DNA of 64,000 nt from Pseudomonadales bacterium (GTDB taxonomy: Bacteria > Pseudomonadota > Gammaproteobacteria > Pseudomonadales > Ketobacteraceae): assembly GCA_002708905.1 (NCBI GenBank), contig PAPM01000007.1, forward strand, positions 79,996-143,995, read 5' to 3'. Made by a program: the position numbers and the translations under genes. Below the pieces are notes generated by a model, which saw only the letters and a program-made list of their open reading frames with translations, had not been told where the DNA came from and ran no database searches. Numbering within the stretch: the first letter of the stretch is position 1; every line of letters begins with the position of its first letter. Positions 1 to 7,835 of this stretch are shown here, in pieces.

Positions 1-520
1 TCCCGCGCTTCAATGCAAGTGGTTCATAGACCCCCTTCCTGGCTTGTTCCAACACTCGATTGGAAATATCCGTAGCCAGTATCCGCACCTGTTTATTGGC
101 CAGCGTGAAGTTGCGGCGCCGGAGTTCCTCAACACAAATGGAGATCGAATAAGGCTCCTGCCCGGTTGAGCAGGCGGCACACCAGATCGAAATTTCACCG
201 GGATTTTTCGCCAGTTCAGGCAGCAGGGTGTCCTGCAGATAAACGAAAGGATGGCGGTCACGAAACCACAATGTTTCGTTGGTGGTCATGGCGTCTATCA
301 CTTCCTGACGCAGGTTTCTTGCACCGGGACGCTCGATCTCTCTCACCAACTCAAACAGTGATTGAATCCCCTGCTCTTTCATAAGCTTACGTAGACGGCT
401 GTCAATCAGGTAGTTCTTATTATCGCCCAGCAGAATTCCGCAGGCCTTCTCCAGATATAGCCGGAACTGAGCATATTCTCCCTCATCGAAACGGGAGTTA
501 TCGCTGGAAGGAAACACCAT
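1..520 (-). CDS. cheR: Chemotaxis protein methyltransferase CheR (3' end cut by window edge)
   Basis: SAM-dependent methyltransferase that methylates glutamates on chemoreceptors during adaptation. Reading leftward from the ATG at 520, about 173 codons are present and the C-terminus is beyond base 1. Visible are the CheR N-terminal helical domain (YAQFRLYLEKACGI), the TTNETLWFRD motif that marks the family, and the start of the SAM-binding fold (WCAACSTGQEPYSI), then TDIS. A GGATGAAC stretch lies upstream of the start. It is followed on the same strand arrangement by cheV, 28 bp upstream, so the two are probably cotranscribed. Recognition is firm; only the missing C-terminus limits it. Confidence 0.95.
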   Translation of the reverse strand, partial: MVFPSSDNSRFDEGEYAQFRLYLEKACGILLGDNKNYLIDSRLRKLMKEQGIQSLFELVREIERPGARNLRQEVIDAMTTNETLWFRDRHPFVYLQDTLLPELAKNPGEISIWCAACSTGQEPYSISICVEELRRRNFTLANKQVRILATDISNRVLEQARKGVYEPLALKRG

Positions 521-548
521 GTCAGCTGTTGTTCATCCTTGCAAAAGA

Positions 549-1496
549 CTAAGCGTTACGTTTCTCAAGCGCGTGGGTAACCTGTTCCTGAACCAGATCA
601 GCCAACTTATCCGGCTTGAACTTTGCCAGAAAATTGTCGGCCCCAACCCGCTTTACCATGGCCTCATTGAATACCCCGCTGAGCGAGGTGTGTAACAGGA
701 TATGCAGGTTTTGTGTTCTTGGATCTTCTTTGATACTGGCCGTCAATGTATAACCATCCATTTCAGGCATTTCGATATCGGAAATGAGCATGATATAACG
801 ATTGGTAATCGGCTCACCGGACTCAACAATTTCTTTAATGTGATCAAGTGCTTGCCTTCCATCTGCAACCACATGGGTTTTTACACCAACCTTTTCCACA
901 CAGCGCTTTATCTGCTTGCGTGCAACACTGGAATCATCGGCGATCAATACCGCCAAATCACTGGCAGAAGCCTGTTCAATCGTATCCTGACGAATCACTT
1001 CGGATGAGATCTCTTCCTGCATGGGAGAGACTTCCGAGAGGATTTTCTCCACATCGATGATTTCCACTATGCGGTTGTCCACCTCTGTCACCGCCGTCAG
1101 GTAATTGCCTTTGCCCGCACCTTTCGGTGGTGGGTGAATGCTTTCCCAGTTCAGGTTCACGATACGTTCGACCGCTTTTACCAGAAAGCCCTGAATCGCC
1201 ATGTTGTATTCAGAGATGATAACAAAACAATTTTCTATATCGTCCAGCGGGGCGTTACCCATCGCCAGATTCATGTCCATGACGGAGATCGTGCCGCCAC
1301 GAATATGGGCAATACCACGCACCACGGGGTTTCGCTGTGGAATCTCAGTCAGTTTTGGACACTGTAATACCTCGCGTACCTTGAATACGTTGATTCCGTA
1401 AATCTGATCATCGGCCAATCTAAAAAGCAACAACTCCAACCGGTTCTGTCCCACCAGTTGAGTTCGTTGATCGACTGTATCCAGCACCCCGGCCAT
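549..1496 (-). CDS. cheV: Chemotaxis coupling protein CheV (CheW-receiver fusion)
   Basis: Couples chemoreceptors to the CheA kinase and tunes signalling through its own receiver domain. The 315-residue protein has a CheW-like domain (about 15-160, including RGIAHIRGGTISVMDM) followed by a response-regulator receiver domain (about 181-310). In the receiver, the acidic pair D187/D188, phospho-acceptor D240 in the LISDIEMPEMDG motif, T270 and K292 are all present, so it should be phosphorylatable. It lies between cheR and the divergent flgA, the same order as in Pseudomonas. The ATG at 1496 gives the standard CheV N-terminus. Confidence 0.96.
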   Translation of the reverse strand: MAGVLDTVDQRTQLVGQNRLELLLFRLADDQIYGINVFKVREVLQCPKLTEIPQRNPVVRGIAHIRGGTISVMDMNLAMGNAPLDDIENCFVIISEYNMAIQGFLVKAVERIVNLNWESIHPPPKGAGKGNYLTAVTEVDNRIVEIIDVEKILSEVSPMQEEISSEVIRQDTIEQASASDLAVLIADDSSVARKQIKRCVEKVGVKTHVVADGRQALDHIKEIVESGEPITNRYIMLISDIEMPEMDGYTLTASIKEDPRTQNLHILLHTSLSGVFNEAMVKRVGADNFLAKFKPDKLADLVQEQVTHALEKRNA

Positions 1497-1627
1497 ATAA
1501 AAACTCCGCGTTTATTCCTTACGGCATAACCTTTGCTTGGTTGTTACCAAGAACAGCCATTCCGTCAAGTTTGTGGCAGATGACTGTTTTTACACACCAT
1601 TCATTCAGAATAGGTCAAAACGAACAA

Positions 1628-2353
1628 ATGAACAGTGAGCGACAAGAAATTATGATGTCGATCCGAATCGGCTTGATGCTGGCTATTTCAGGCTTTTTCG
1701 CCGCTGCGGTGCAGGCTGCTGCAACCGATGTTCAAAGCCAGATCGATGAGGCCATCAACCTTTATGTGAGTGAAACCCAGGCCCCTCACTACCAGAGAGT
1801 GAGTGTGGATATCCAACCCATCGATCCCCGGCTCCGCCTGGCACAGTGCGATCAGGCGTTGCAGCTACAGCATCGACCACGCAACCGATCTGCCGGCAGG
1901 CTCACGTTCAAAGTCACCTGCGATGGCACTGAAAGCTGGTCCATACATGTACCCGTCACGGTTCAAGCCTTTGATCACGTTGTGGTTTCCGATATTCCAA
2001 TCGCCAAGGGGACCCACTTGAGAGTGTCTGACTTGCGACTGGAACTGGTGGATATTTCCCTGTTACACGGCGGCTACTTCCAATCCCTGGAAGCACTGGA
2101 TGGTTTCGTCGCCCGCCGCCCCATTCCGGCAGAGCAGGTGATGACCCCTGCCCTGGTAGACCCCGCCAAGATGATCAACCGGGGAGAAAAAGTCGTAATC
2201 GTAGCGGAAGGCCCGGGGCTAAGCATTCGAGCCACCGGGCTGGCGATGGAAGATGGTGCCTTCGGTGAATTGGTGCGGGTACGCAACACCTCAACCAACA
2301 AGGTTGTGGAGGGCCGTATTACCGCCCCCGGACTGATTAAAGTCAGCCTCTAA
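1628..2353 (+). CDS. flgA: Flagellar P-ring assembly chaperone FlgA
   Basis: Periplasmic chaperone for assembly of the flagellar P-ring. The start is not settled: ATGs at 1628, 1652 and 1655 all lead into a signal peptide (MMSIRIGLMLAISGFFAAA, cleavage near VQAA), while an in-frame ATG at 1541 would add an unlikely leader. No strong ribosome site distinguishes them. The mature part has the FlgA N-terminal domain and a C-terminal SAF/ChapFlgA domain (VARRPIPAEQVMTPALVD, then RGEKVVIVAEGPGLSIRATG). It is divergent from cheV and upstream of flgM-flgN, the usual order. Confidence 0.93.
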   Translation: MNSERQEIMMSIRIGLMLAISGFFAAAVQAAATDVQSQIDEAINLYVSETQAPHYQRVSVDIQPIDPRLRLAQCDQALQLQHRPRNRSAGRLTFKVTCDGTESWSIHVPVTVQAFDHVVVSDIPIAKGTHLRVSDLRLELVDISLLHGGYFQSLEALDGFVARRPIPAEQVMTPALVDPAKMINRGEKVVIVAEGPGLSIRATGLAMEDGAFGELVRVRNTSTNKVVEGRITAPGLIKVSL

Positions 2354-2403
2354 CCGGCCGACAAACTCAGTGGCACAAACAAAAAATTTGTGTATAAATA
2401 AAC

Positions 2404-2430
2404 TAAAGTTACTGTGATTGCCGCCGATAT
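2404..2430 (+). promoter_or_regulatory. FliA (sigma-28) promoter for flgM
   Basis: TAAAGTTA at 2404-2411, an 11-base spacer, then GCCGATAT at 2423-2430. This matches the sigma-28 consensus TAAAGTTT-N11-GCCGATAA at 14 of 16 positions with exact spacing. The flgM ATG is 40 bp downstream. FliA would thus drive its own anti-sigma factor, a known feedback in flagellar systems. Confidence 0.88.
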
Positions 2431-2470
2431 ATTGGGTAAGAACGCAGTATTTAAGTAAAGGCGTAGAAAA

Positions 2471-2782
2471 ATGGCTATGGAAATCAATGGCTTAAACAGC
2501 AACCAAGTGAATACCAACAAGGCCCGTTCAGGCCAGAAGGTAAGCACCGTGGATGCCGATGCCAAAAAAGTCGATAGCAAAGCTGAAAGCTCCAGCGGTG
2601 AGACTGTCAAAATCAGCCCGGAAGCCCAGGCGCTTAATCGGGTTAGTCAGCAAATGGAAACCGATGCTCCTGTCAACCAGGAAAAGGTGGACGCATTGAA
2701 GGCCGCGCTGGCGGATGGCAGTTACAAGGTAGATGCCCAATCTGTAGCCCGCAAAATGCTGGAAAACGATTCTTTGTTCTAA
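2471..2782 (+). CDS. flgM: Anti-sigma-28 factor FlgM
   Basis: Binds and holds FliA (sigma-28) inactive until the hook-basal body is complete, then is exported. The 103-residue protein has the usual disordered N-terminal half rich in Lys, Asn and Ser. Its C-terminal FliA-binding region follows (VKISPEAQALNRVSQ, then NQEKVDALKAALADGSYKVD and SVARKMLE). Length and layout are typical. It is preceded by a close match to a FliA promoter and followed by flgN. Confidence 0.95.
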   Translation: MAMEINGLNSNQVNTNKARSGQKVSTVDADAKKVDSKAESSSGETVKISPEAQALNRVSQQMETDAPVNQEKVDALKAALADGSYKVDAQSVARKMLENDSLF

Positions 2783-2866
2783 CCGGGTTAACCGGTCCGG
2801 ATAGGTATCCAAAGGTCGCTTTCTCCTCTGCACCACCCTCCTCCTGAAATTCCATCATTTAATCAG

Positions 2867-2911
2867 CTTTAAACTCATCTTAAACTCACCTTTAATTCAT
2901 CTTAGGCACAC
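2867..2911 (+). repeat. Four imperfect 11-12 bp direct repeats upstream of flgN
   Basis: CTTTAAACTCAT, CTTAAACTCAC, CTTTAATTCAT and CTTAGGCACAC lie end to end, with a period close to one helical turn. They sit in the 175-bp gap between flgM and flgN. The last copy is degenerate. Phased repeats of this kind can be protein-binding sites, but I cannot name a regulator. Confidence 0.45.
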
Positions 2912-2957
2912 TAATTGCTAAATTCTCCTTAAACACAACGTTGGTTGAGGAGTGGGT

Positions 2958-3455
2958 ATGTCGAACCAGATTTCCCCCAAGGCTGCACAGCAACTGTTGC
3001 GGGCCATTGAACAAGATTACACCCTGGCACAATCCCTTAAATCCGTATTGCAGGAGGAAAAATCCATCCTGGAAAAGCGGCAATATACTGCCCATTCCGC
3101 CCTGCTTGCCCGCAAAACCCAGCTATTGATGGAGCTGGACCAGGCCGACAACGCACGTCGCCAGGCCATGGCCGACATGGGGCTGCAACTGGACAAAAAC
3201 GGGTTCGACCTGTTTGTAAAACAGGTGCCACCCACTTGGCAGGAACGTTTCCAGAGCGGCTGGGAGAAGCTGGCGGATACCATGAATGCCTGCGCCCGCC
3301 TGAACAAGGTGAATGGCAAAATACTGGCCCACGCCCAGAATTCCATGGAACACTTGATGTCCATTATCAAAGGCACCGCCAATCAGGTCTCAGTCTATCA
3401 GGCCAATGGGCGCCGCAACCTCAGCGCGTCCCATCGCATGCTGGCAACTGCCTGA
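2958..3455 (+). CDS. flgN: Flagellar export chaperone FlgN
   Basis: Cytoplasmic chaperone for the hook-filament junction proteins FlgK and FlgL. The ATG at 2958 is chosen over the in-frame GTG at 2952 because GAGGAG at 2946-2951 is 6 bp from it. The 165-residue, helix-rich protein fits the family (AAQQLLRAIEQDYTLAQSLK at the N-terminus, and a C-terminal VSVYQANGRRN, the usual FlgN ending). Sequence conservation in this family is low, so the call rests partly on position between flgM and the PilZ gene. Confidence 0.88.
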   Translation: MSNQISPKAAQQLLRAIEQDYTLAQSLKSVLQEEKSILEKRQYTAHSALLARKTQLLMELDQADNARRQAMADMGLQLDKNGFDLFVKQVPPTWQERFQSGWEKLADTMNACARLNKVNGKILAHAQNSMEHLMSIIKGTANQVSVYQANGRRNLSASHRMLATA

Positions 3456-3533
3456 TTTTAAAAGACCAAGCACTTGAAAAAGGTTCTGCTAAACTGAATC
3501 TAAGAGTATTAATTTCAGAGTGTTCGACACAGT

Positions 3534-4301
3534 ATGATCCACGGCTTGCTGGATAAGCTGTTCGGTAGTGACGACAAACCGAAACACGGCTCTCCAAAAA
3601 ATATAAAACATGCCCATGACGAGATCAGCAAGCTCTTGAACCTGTACAAGGATCAGGAGCACTTGATGACGGCTATGATCATGAACGCCGGACAGCGCAA
3701 AATTGCCAAACTCAATACCGGCATCCTCTCCATAGACGATCAGGCACAGCAGTTCGTCACCGACGCATTTCATCCGAGTGATCCGGAACAACTGCTGGGC
3801 AAAGGCACAAAAATCCAGTTCTCCCTCACCCATCATGGTGTGCGTCATCAGTTTGACGCCGTCCACATTCAAAGCCAATCCTCACCGGAAGGGACACGTC
3901 ATCATTTTCAGTTTCCCAAAGGCATTGAGCAGATCCAGTTGCGAGATGCATTCAGGGTGAAGTTGAGCCAGGCACACCCCATCAAGGTAACCCTCACCCA
4001 CAGTGAGCAGCCGGCGATTACCGGAGCCTTGGCGGATCTGTCTGCCAGCGGTATGCGGGTAAGAATAGAGGGACTGGTGTCCCCCAAACCGGTTCGGGGT
4101 GAAGCCTACAGTTCCTGTCATCTGGTACTGAGTGACGGCAGCCCAATAGTCTGCGCCGCCCGCCTGATGCATTGGCAGTATGACCCGGATCTGAGAGTCA
4201 CCTTTCTGGGGATTCAATTTGTCGATCTCGACGGCAATACCCAGCGCGCATTAAACCGCTTCCTGACGGAATTACAGCGCAAACAACGTCAGTTGAGTTA
4301 G
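3534..4301 (+). CDS. YcgR-like PilZ protein (c-di-GMP receptor acting on flagella)
   Basis: Likely c-di-GMP-responsive brake or modulator of flagellar motility. The 255-residue protein has an N-terminal YcgR-type domain (about 30-130) and a PilZ domain (about 134-250). Both c-di-GMP-binding motifs are present: RxxxR at R137-R141 (RDAFR) and DxSxxG at D168-G173 (DLSASG). It lies next to flgN, the place where Pseudomonas carries a ycgR homologue. The gene converges on the arsenosugar operon, and only 8 bp separate the two stop codons. Confidence 0.9.
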   Translation: MIHGLLDKLFGSDDKPKHGSPKNIKHAHDEISKLLNLYKDQEHLMTAMIMNAGQRKIAKLNTGILSIDDQAQQFVTDAFHPSDPEQLLGKGTKIQFSLTHHGVRHQFDAVHIQSQSSPEGTRHHFQFPKGIEQIQLRDAFRVKLSQAHPIKVTLTHSEQPAITGALADLSASGMRVRIEGLVSPKPVRGEAYSSCHLVLSDGSPIVCAARLMHWQYDPDLRVTFLGIQFVDLDGNTQRALNRFLTELQRKQRQLS

Positions 4302-4309
4302 TTGTCGAT

Positions 4310-4909
4310 TTAAGCATTAAGCCAATCAGGCAGATGGCGCTTCAGGTCATCGAGGGTGTCGATGTCCCAGCGGTCGGATAGCACATGAAACCCAACGCCG
4401 GCGGTAAAAAGTCGCTCCAACGTAAATCCCATCACTTCCGGAGTCCCCCAGGGCATTTCCCTGAACAGGAATGAAACCGGTTCGGTGGCACCCACCAGAA
4501 CATAGCCTCCATCCATCGCCGGACCGATCACCACAGATGATTTCTCCAACGCACGGAATGCGTCGGCAAGGTATTGGCCATCAATGGACGGGGCATCTGC
4601 GCCAATCAAAACCACTTTATGGTGCCGGGCCAGACCGTGACGTAAGGCGAAATCCATGCGGGTCCCCAGGTGTTGCCCCTGCTGTACGTAACACGCAACA
4701 CCCATGCTTTCAAAGTAAGAACAAGCTTCATCGCTGGTGGTCCATACTTCCACTTCAGCAACACGTGCATCAAGCGCCATATTAACCACGGTTTCGCACA
4801 GGCGATGATGAATCTGCAAGGCAAACTCATCCCCTTTATCCTTGGCCAACCGTGTTTTTACTTTTCCCGCCAGCGGAGCTTTGGCAAAAATCTGAATTAA
4901 ATCACTCAT
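4310..4909 (-). CDS. TIGR04282-type nucleotidyl/glycosyltransferase of arsenosugar clusters (DUF2064)
   Basis: Member of the CofC/DUF2064-like transferase family found beside ArsS radical SAM proteins ('rSAM/selenodomain-associated transferase 1'). The 199-residue protein starts at the ATG at 4909 (MSDLIQIFAKAPLAGKVKTR), which overlaps the stop of the upstream glycosyltransferase by 4 bp (ATGA). Visible family features are AKAPLAGKVKTRLA near the N-terminus, VLIGADAPSID (metal/nucleotide site) and GPAMDGGYVLVG. The exact substrate is not shown by the sequence; arsenosugar synthesis is inferred from the family and operon. Confidence 0.85.
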   Translation of the reverse strand: MSDLIQIFAKAPLAGKVKTRLAKDKGDEFALQIHHRLCETVVNMALDARVAEVEVWTTSDEACSYFESMGVACYVQQGQHLGTRMDFALRHGLARHHKVVLIGADAPSIDGQYLADAFRALEKSSVVIGPAMDGGYVLVGATEPVSFLFREMPWGTPEVMGFTLERLFTAGVGFHVLSDRWDIDTLDDLKRHLPDWLNA

Positions 4910-5592
4910 CCATAATACCAGGCATGTAAACGCCGGGGGCTGACGCCCAAACGATAAGCCAGACGCAGCCACCACATCAGCAGCATTGTTTTAAGCACAC
5001 CGTGCTTCGACCAACGGCGCGCAGATGTCATTACCGGTTGCGTGACTCTGAAAGGTACGGATAGCTTACGAGCACGCAAGCTGAATTCCACATCTTCCAT
5101 CAATGGTAACTGGGCAAAGCCCTGCAATCGGAGAAAAAACGCCGCACGCATAAAAAAAGTCTGATCACCGGTGCACACTCCGGTCAGAGCAGAGCGTCGA
5201 TTCATAAACCAGGCGATCATGCGATAGGGCCAGCGGGGGTTATCCAGCTGCACATCAAAACGCCCCCACTGCAAACCCGTGGCAAGAAATGCTTCCATCA
5301 ACAGGTTGAAATCAGCCGGTAAGCGGGTGTCCGCATGGACGAAAACCAGCAGCGGGCCTTCAGCCATTTCGGCCCCCGCATTCATCTGCCGTGCGCGCCC
5401 CGGCCCGGATGAAACAACAACGACCGGATAAGCCGCCAACCGCTGCAGCGTACCGTCCTGGCTGCCGCCATCACACACCACCACTTTCCAGCGATTGTGC
5501 GCAATAGCAAGCAAATCCTGCATACACTGATCGATGCCGGCACTTTCATTCAGAACGGGAACAACAATGGTTCCCAGGATCTCACCCGACAT
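4906..5592 (-). CDS. TIGR04283-type family 2 glycosyltransferase of arsenosugar clusters
   Basis: GT-A fold family 2 glycosyltransferase, the 'rSAM/selenodomain-associated transferase 2' type. The 228-residue product starts at the ATG at 5592 (MSGEILGTIVVPVLNESAG). It shows the GT2 opening (VVPVLNE), VCDGGSQDGT, GRARQMNAGAE, the metal-binding FVHADTRLP and a C-terminal LMEDVEFSLRARK. The arsS stop is 10 bp upstream and the next gene overlaps its end by 4 bp, so the three are one operon. Probably transfers a sugar during maturation of an arsenic-containing ribofuranoside; this role is inferred from the family. Confidence 0.88.
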   Translation of the reverse strand: MSGEILGTIVVPVLNESAGIDQCMQDLLAIAHNRWKVVVCDGGSQDGTLQRLAAYPVVVVSSGPGRARQMNAGAEMAEGPLLVFVHADTRLPADFNLLMEAFLATGLQWGRFDVQLDNPRWPYRMIAWFMNRRSALTGVCTGDQTFFMRAAFFLRLQGFAQLPLMEDVEFSLRARKLSVPFRVTQPVMTSARRWSKHGVLKTMLLMWWLRLAYRLGVSPRRLHAWYYG

Positions 5593-5602
5593 GGAGTGAC
5601 TA

Positions 5603-6568
5603 TTATTCGAGGGCACCACCACAACTACTTCCCTGCCCGGCTGTGCAACCAAAACAGTGATCCGCCACCAACACAGGATTGCCTTCCATATCGTCTTGCA
5701 GCAGGTCACTCAAATGACGAGGCTGGCCACGCCGTTGCAGCGGCAGCTCCAGCATTTGATTAAAATCGCAGTCATACAGATTACCCTGCCAATCCACACT
5801 GATGGTGCTGCGGCACATCAAACCTGCAAGATTACCCTGGTTAAAGCTGCTGCGTAACAGTTGCATGTAATCATCAAACTGGCCTTTTGATACCAGCATG
5901 CTGCCAAAGCGGCTGATGGGCATATTCGCCAGCGTTAGAAGATTATTGAATTCGATGCCGAAGTCCTCGAACAAGCGCCGTTTGTATTCCTGCTCCAGAG
6001 TCTGTTGTGAAGGCGGCAGGAAGGCGCCGCCGGGGTTATACACCAGATCCAGAATCAGGCCGCTACCCGGCTTTCCATATCCGAGGGCGTTCAACGTTTG
6101 CAGCCCCTCGATAGAGCGTTCAAATACGCCTTTGCCGCGCTGGTCATCCACATTTTTCTGGCTATAACAGGGTAAAGACGCCACCACCCGAACACCCTGC
6201 TCTGCAAGAAACGGAGCCAGAGTCTCCTGCCCGGGCTCTTGCAGAATAGTCAGGTTACAACGATCGATCACTTCGACTCCCAAGCCCCTGGCCTGCTCCA
6301 CCAACCAGCGGAAATGGGCATTCAACTCCGGCGCACCACCGGTCAAATCCAGTATTTGTGGCTGCCGTCGCTGAATCACCTCCAGCACCTGCTGTGCCGT
6401 ATGCCAGGACATCTCCTCGGTGCGCTTGGGCCCGGCGTTAACATGGCAATGGGTACAACTCAGGTTGCAGCGATAACCCAGGTTAATCTGCAGGATCTCC
6501 AACCTGCTCCGCTGCACCGGCGGAAAATCGGTGCTGAAGCGATACAACAGGGGCTTGGTGTCAATCAT
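5603..6568 (-). CDS. arsS: Arsenosugar biosynthesis radical SAM protein ArsS
   Basis: Radical SAM enzyme thought to attach a 5'-deoxyadenosyl-derived group to methylated arsenic on the way to arsenosugars. The 321-residue protein from ATG 6568 carries the CxxxCxxC cluster motif at C34, C38 and C41 (GYRCNLSCTHCHVNAGP), LDLTGGAPELN, and a Cys-rich C-terminal domain ending HCFGCTAGQGSSCGGALE (C305, C308, C316). Some relatives have selenocysteine in this C-terminal domain; here the cysteine codons are ordinary and no in-frame TGA is read through. It is the first gene of a three-gene operon. An ArsM arsenic methyltransferase, the usual partner, is not in this window. Confidence 0.9.
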   Translation of the reverse strand: MIDTKPLLYRFSTDFPPVQRSRLEILQINLGYRCNLSCTHCHVNAGPKRTEEMSWHTAQQVLEVIQRRQPQILDLTGGAPELNAHFRWLVEQARGLGVEVIDRCNLTILQEPGQETLAPFLAEQGVRVVASLPCYSQKNVDDQRGKGVFERSIEGLQTLNALGYGKPGSGLILDLVYNPGGAFLPPSQQTLEQEYKRRLFEDFGIEFNNLLTLANMPISRFGSMLVSKGQFDDYMQLLRSSFNQGNLAGLMCRSTISVDWQGNLYDCDFNQMLELPLQRRGQPRHLSDLLQDDMEGNPVLVADHCFGCTAGQGSSCGGALE

Positions 6569-6607
6569 AAGGTTCTTTTCCCGGTACGAATTGTCACATC
6601 TTAAAAT

Positions 6608-6642
6608 AAAAAACCCGTGACCTACAGGGTCACGGGTTTTTT
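6608..6642. terminator. Strong bidirectional hairpin terminator
   Basis: Arms AAAAAACCCGTGACC (6608-6622) and its complement (6628-6642) form a stem with A/T tracts on both sides. It lies between the acyl-CoA dehydrogenase pair and arsS, both transcribed leftward, so it should end the dehydrogenase transcript and isolate arsS. Confidence 0.9.
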
Positions 6643-6699
6643 GACTCATACTAACGAGATTTGTTACAGCTTGCGGGCCATAACTGGCGTGGTTACAAC

Positions 6700-7827
6700 C
6701 TACAGGGACATGAAACGCTTCAGGTGATAATCCCCACTGCCAAACAGGGTATTGATCACGTTGATCCGTTTCAGGTACATGCCAACGCTCATTTCGTCAG
6801 TCATGCCCATGCCGCCAAAGATCTGTACCGCTTCGTGGGCGGATTTCTGGCCTTTCACGGCGACAGCGTATTTCAAGGCGGATACGTTCTTACGGAAATC
6901 CGCTTCGCCGGCCTGATGGCTCATCACCGTACGCAAAAGCAGGGACTTGCACTCCTCATGCATGGTAAACATGTCCACCATGCGATGTTGCAGTGCCTGA
7001 AATACAGAAATGGGCACACCGAACTGCTTGCGGTTTTTGGTGTATTCCACCGTTTCCTTGTACAGCTTTTCCATCATGCCTACGGCTTCGGCACAGAGCG
7101 CCATTGCCGCCTCGTCCGCTACGGATTCGAGCACTTCAACGGCAGCGCCAGCAACTCCCAACAAAGCAGAACCAGGAACCTTCACACGATTCAGTGTCAA
7201 TTCAGCCGCACGATGACCATCCAGGGTGGGATAATCCTGTACTTCCAAACCATCGCTGTTGGCCGGCACCAGGAACAGGGATACACCCTCCCGGTCGCGA
7301 GCCGAGCCGGACACCCGCGCCGACACAATAAAGGTGTCAGCCGTCGCCCCATGCATCACCATGGCTTTAGTGCCGCTGAGTTCAAAGCCATCGCCACTGG
7401 CCGTGGCCTGGGTTGTCACATCAAACAAATCAAAACGGGATTGGGGTTCAATCGCTGCTAACGACAGCTTGCGGCTACCGTCAATAATGCCACCCAGAAT
7501 CTCGGCTTTCTGTTCTGGGCTGCCTGCTTTGGCCACCGCAGCACCGGCCACCAGAACGGTGGAAACATAGGGTTCCACCACCAGCCCTTTGCCGAAGGCT
7601 TCCATCATAATCATGGTTTCGACAGCACCGCCGCCTATACCACCATCTTCTTCGGAAAAAGGTACACACAGCCAACCCAGCTCCGCAAACGTCTGCCAGG
7701 TGGCGGCATCAAAACCACCCTCCATAGCACTGTGCTTCTTGCGGGTTTCATAGTCGTAATCGTTCTGGATGAACTTGTCGACGCTGTCTTTTAAAAGAGT
7801 CTGTTCTTCGCTGTAATCAAAATTCAT
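6700..7827 (-). CDS. Acyl-CoA dehydrogenase (PimD-like small subunit)
   Basis: FAD-dependent dehydrogenase introducing a trans-2 double bond into an acyl-CoA. The 375-residue protein has the three acyl-CoA dehydrogenase parts: N-terminal helical (MNFDYSEEQTLLKDSVDKF), a middle beta domain (SLAAIEPQSRFDLFDVTTQA) and a C-terminal helical domain (ENRKQFG-type motif KNRKQFGVPISVFQALQHR, then QIFGGMGMTDE). It resembles the small subunits called pimeloyl-CoA dehydrogenase. The larger partner gene ends 8 bp upstream, pointing to a heteromeric enzyme. Substrate is not evident. Confidence 0.9.
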   Translation of the reverse strand: MNFDYSEEQTLLKDSVDKFIQNDYDYETRKKHSAMEGGFDAATWQTFAELGWLCVPFSEEDGGIGGGAVETMIMMEAFGKGLVVEPYVSTVLVAGAAVAKAGSPEQKAEILGGIIDGSRKLSLAAIEPQSRFDLFDVTTQATASGDGFELSGTKAMVMHGATADTFIVSARVSGSARDREGVSLFLVPANSDGLEVQDYPTLDGHRAAELTLNRVKVPGSALLGVAGAAVEVLESVADEAAMALCAEAVGMMEKLYKETVEYTKNRKQFGVPISVFQALQHRMVDMFTMHEECKSLLLRTVMSHQAGEADFRKNVSALKYAVAVKGQKSAHEAVQIFGGMGMTDEMSVGMYLKRINVINTLFGSGDYHLKRFMSL

Positions 7828-7835
7828 AGTTCCAC

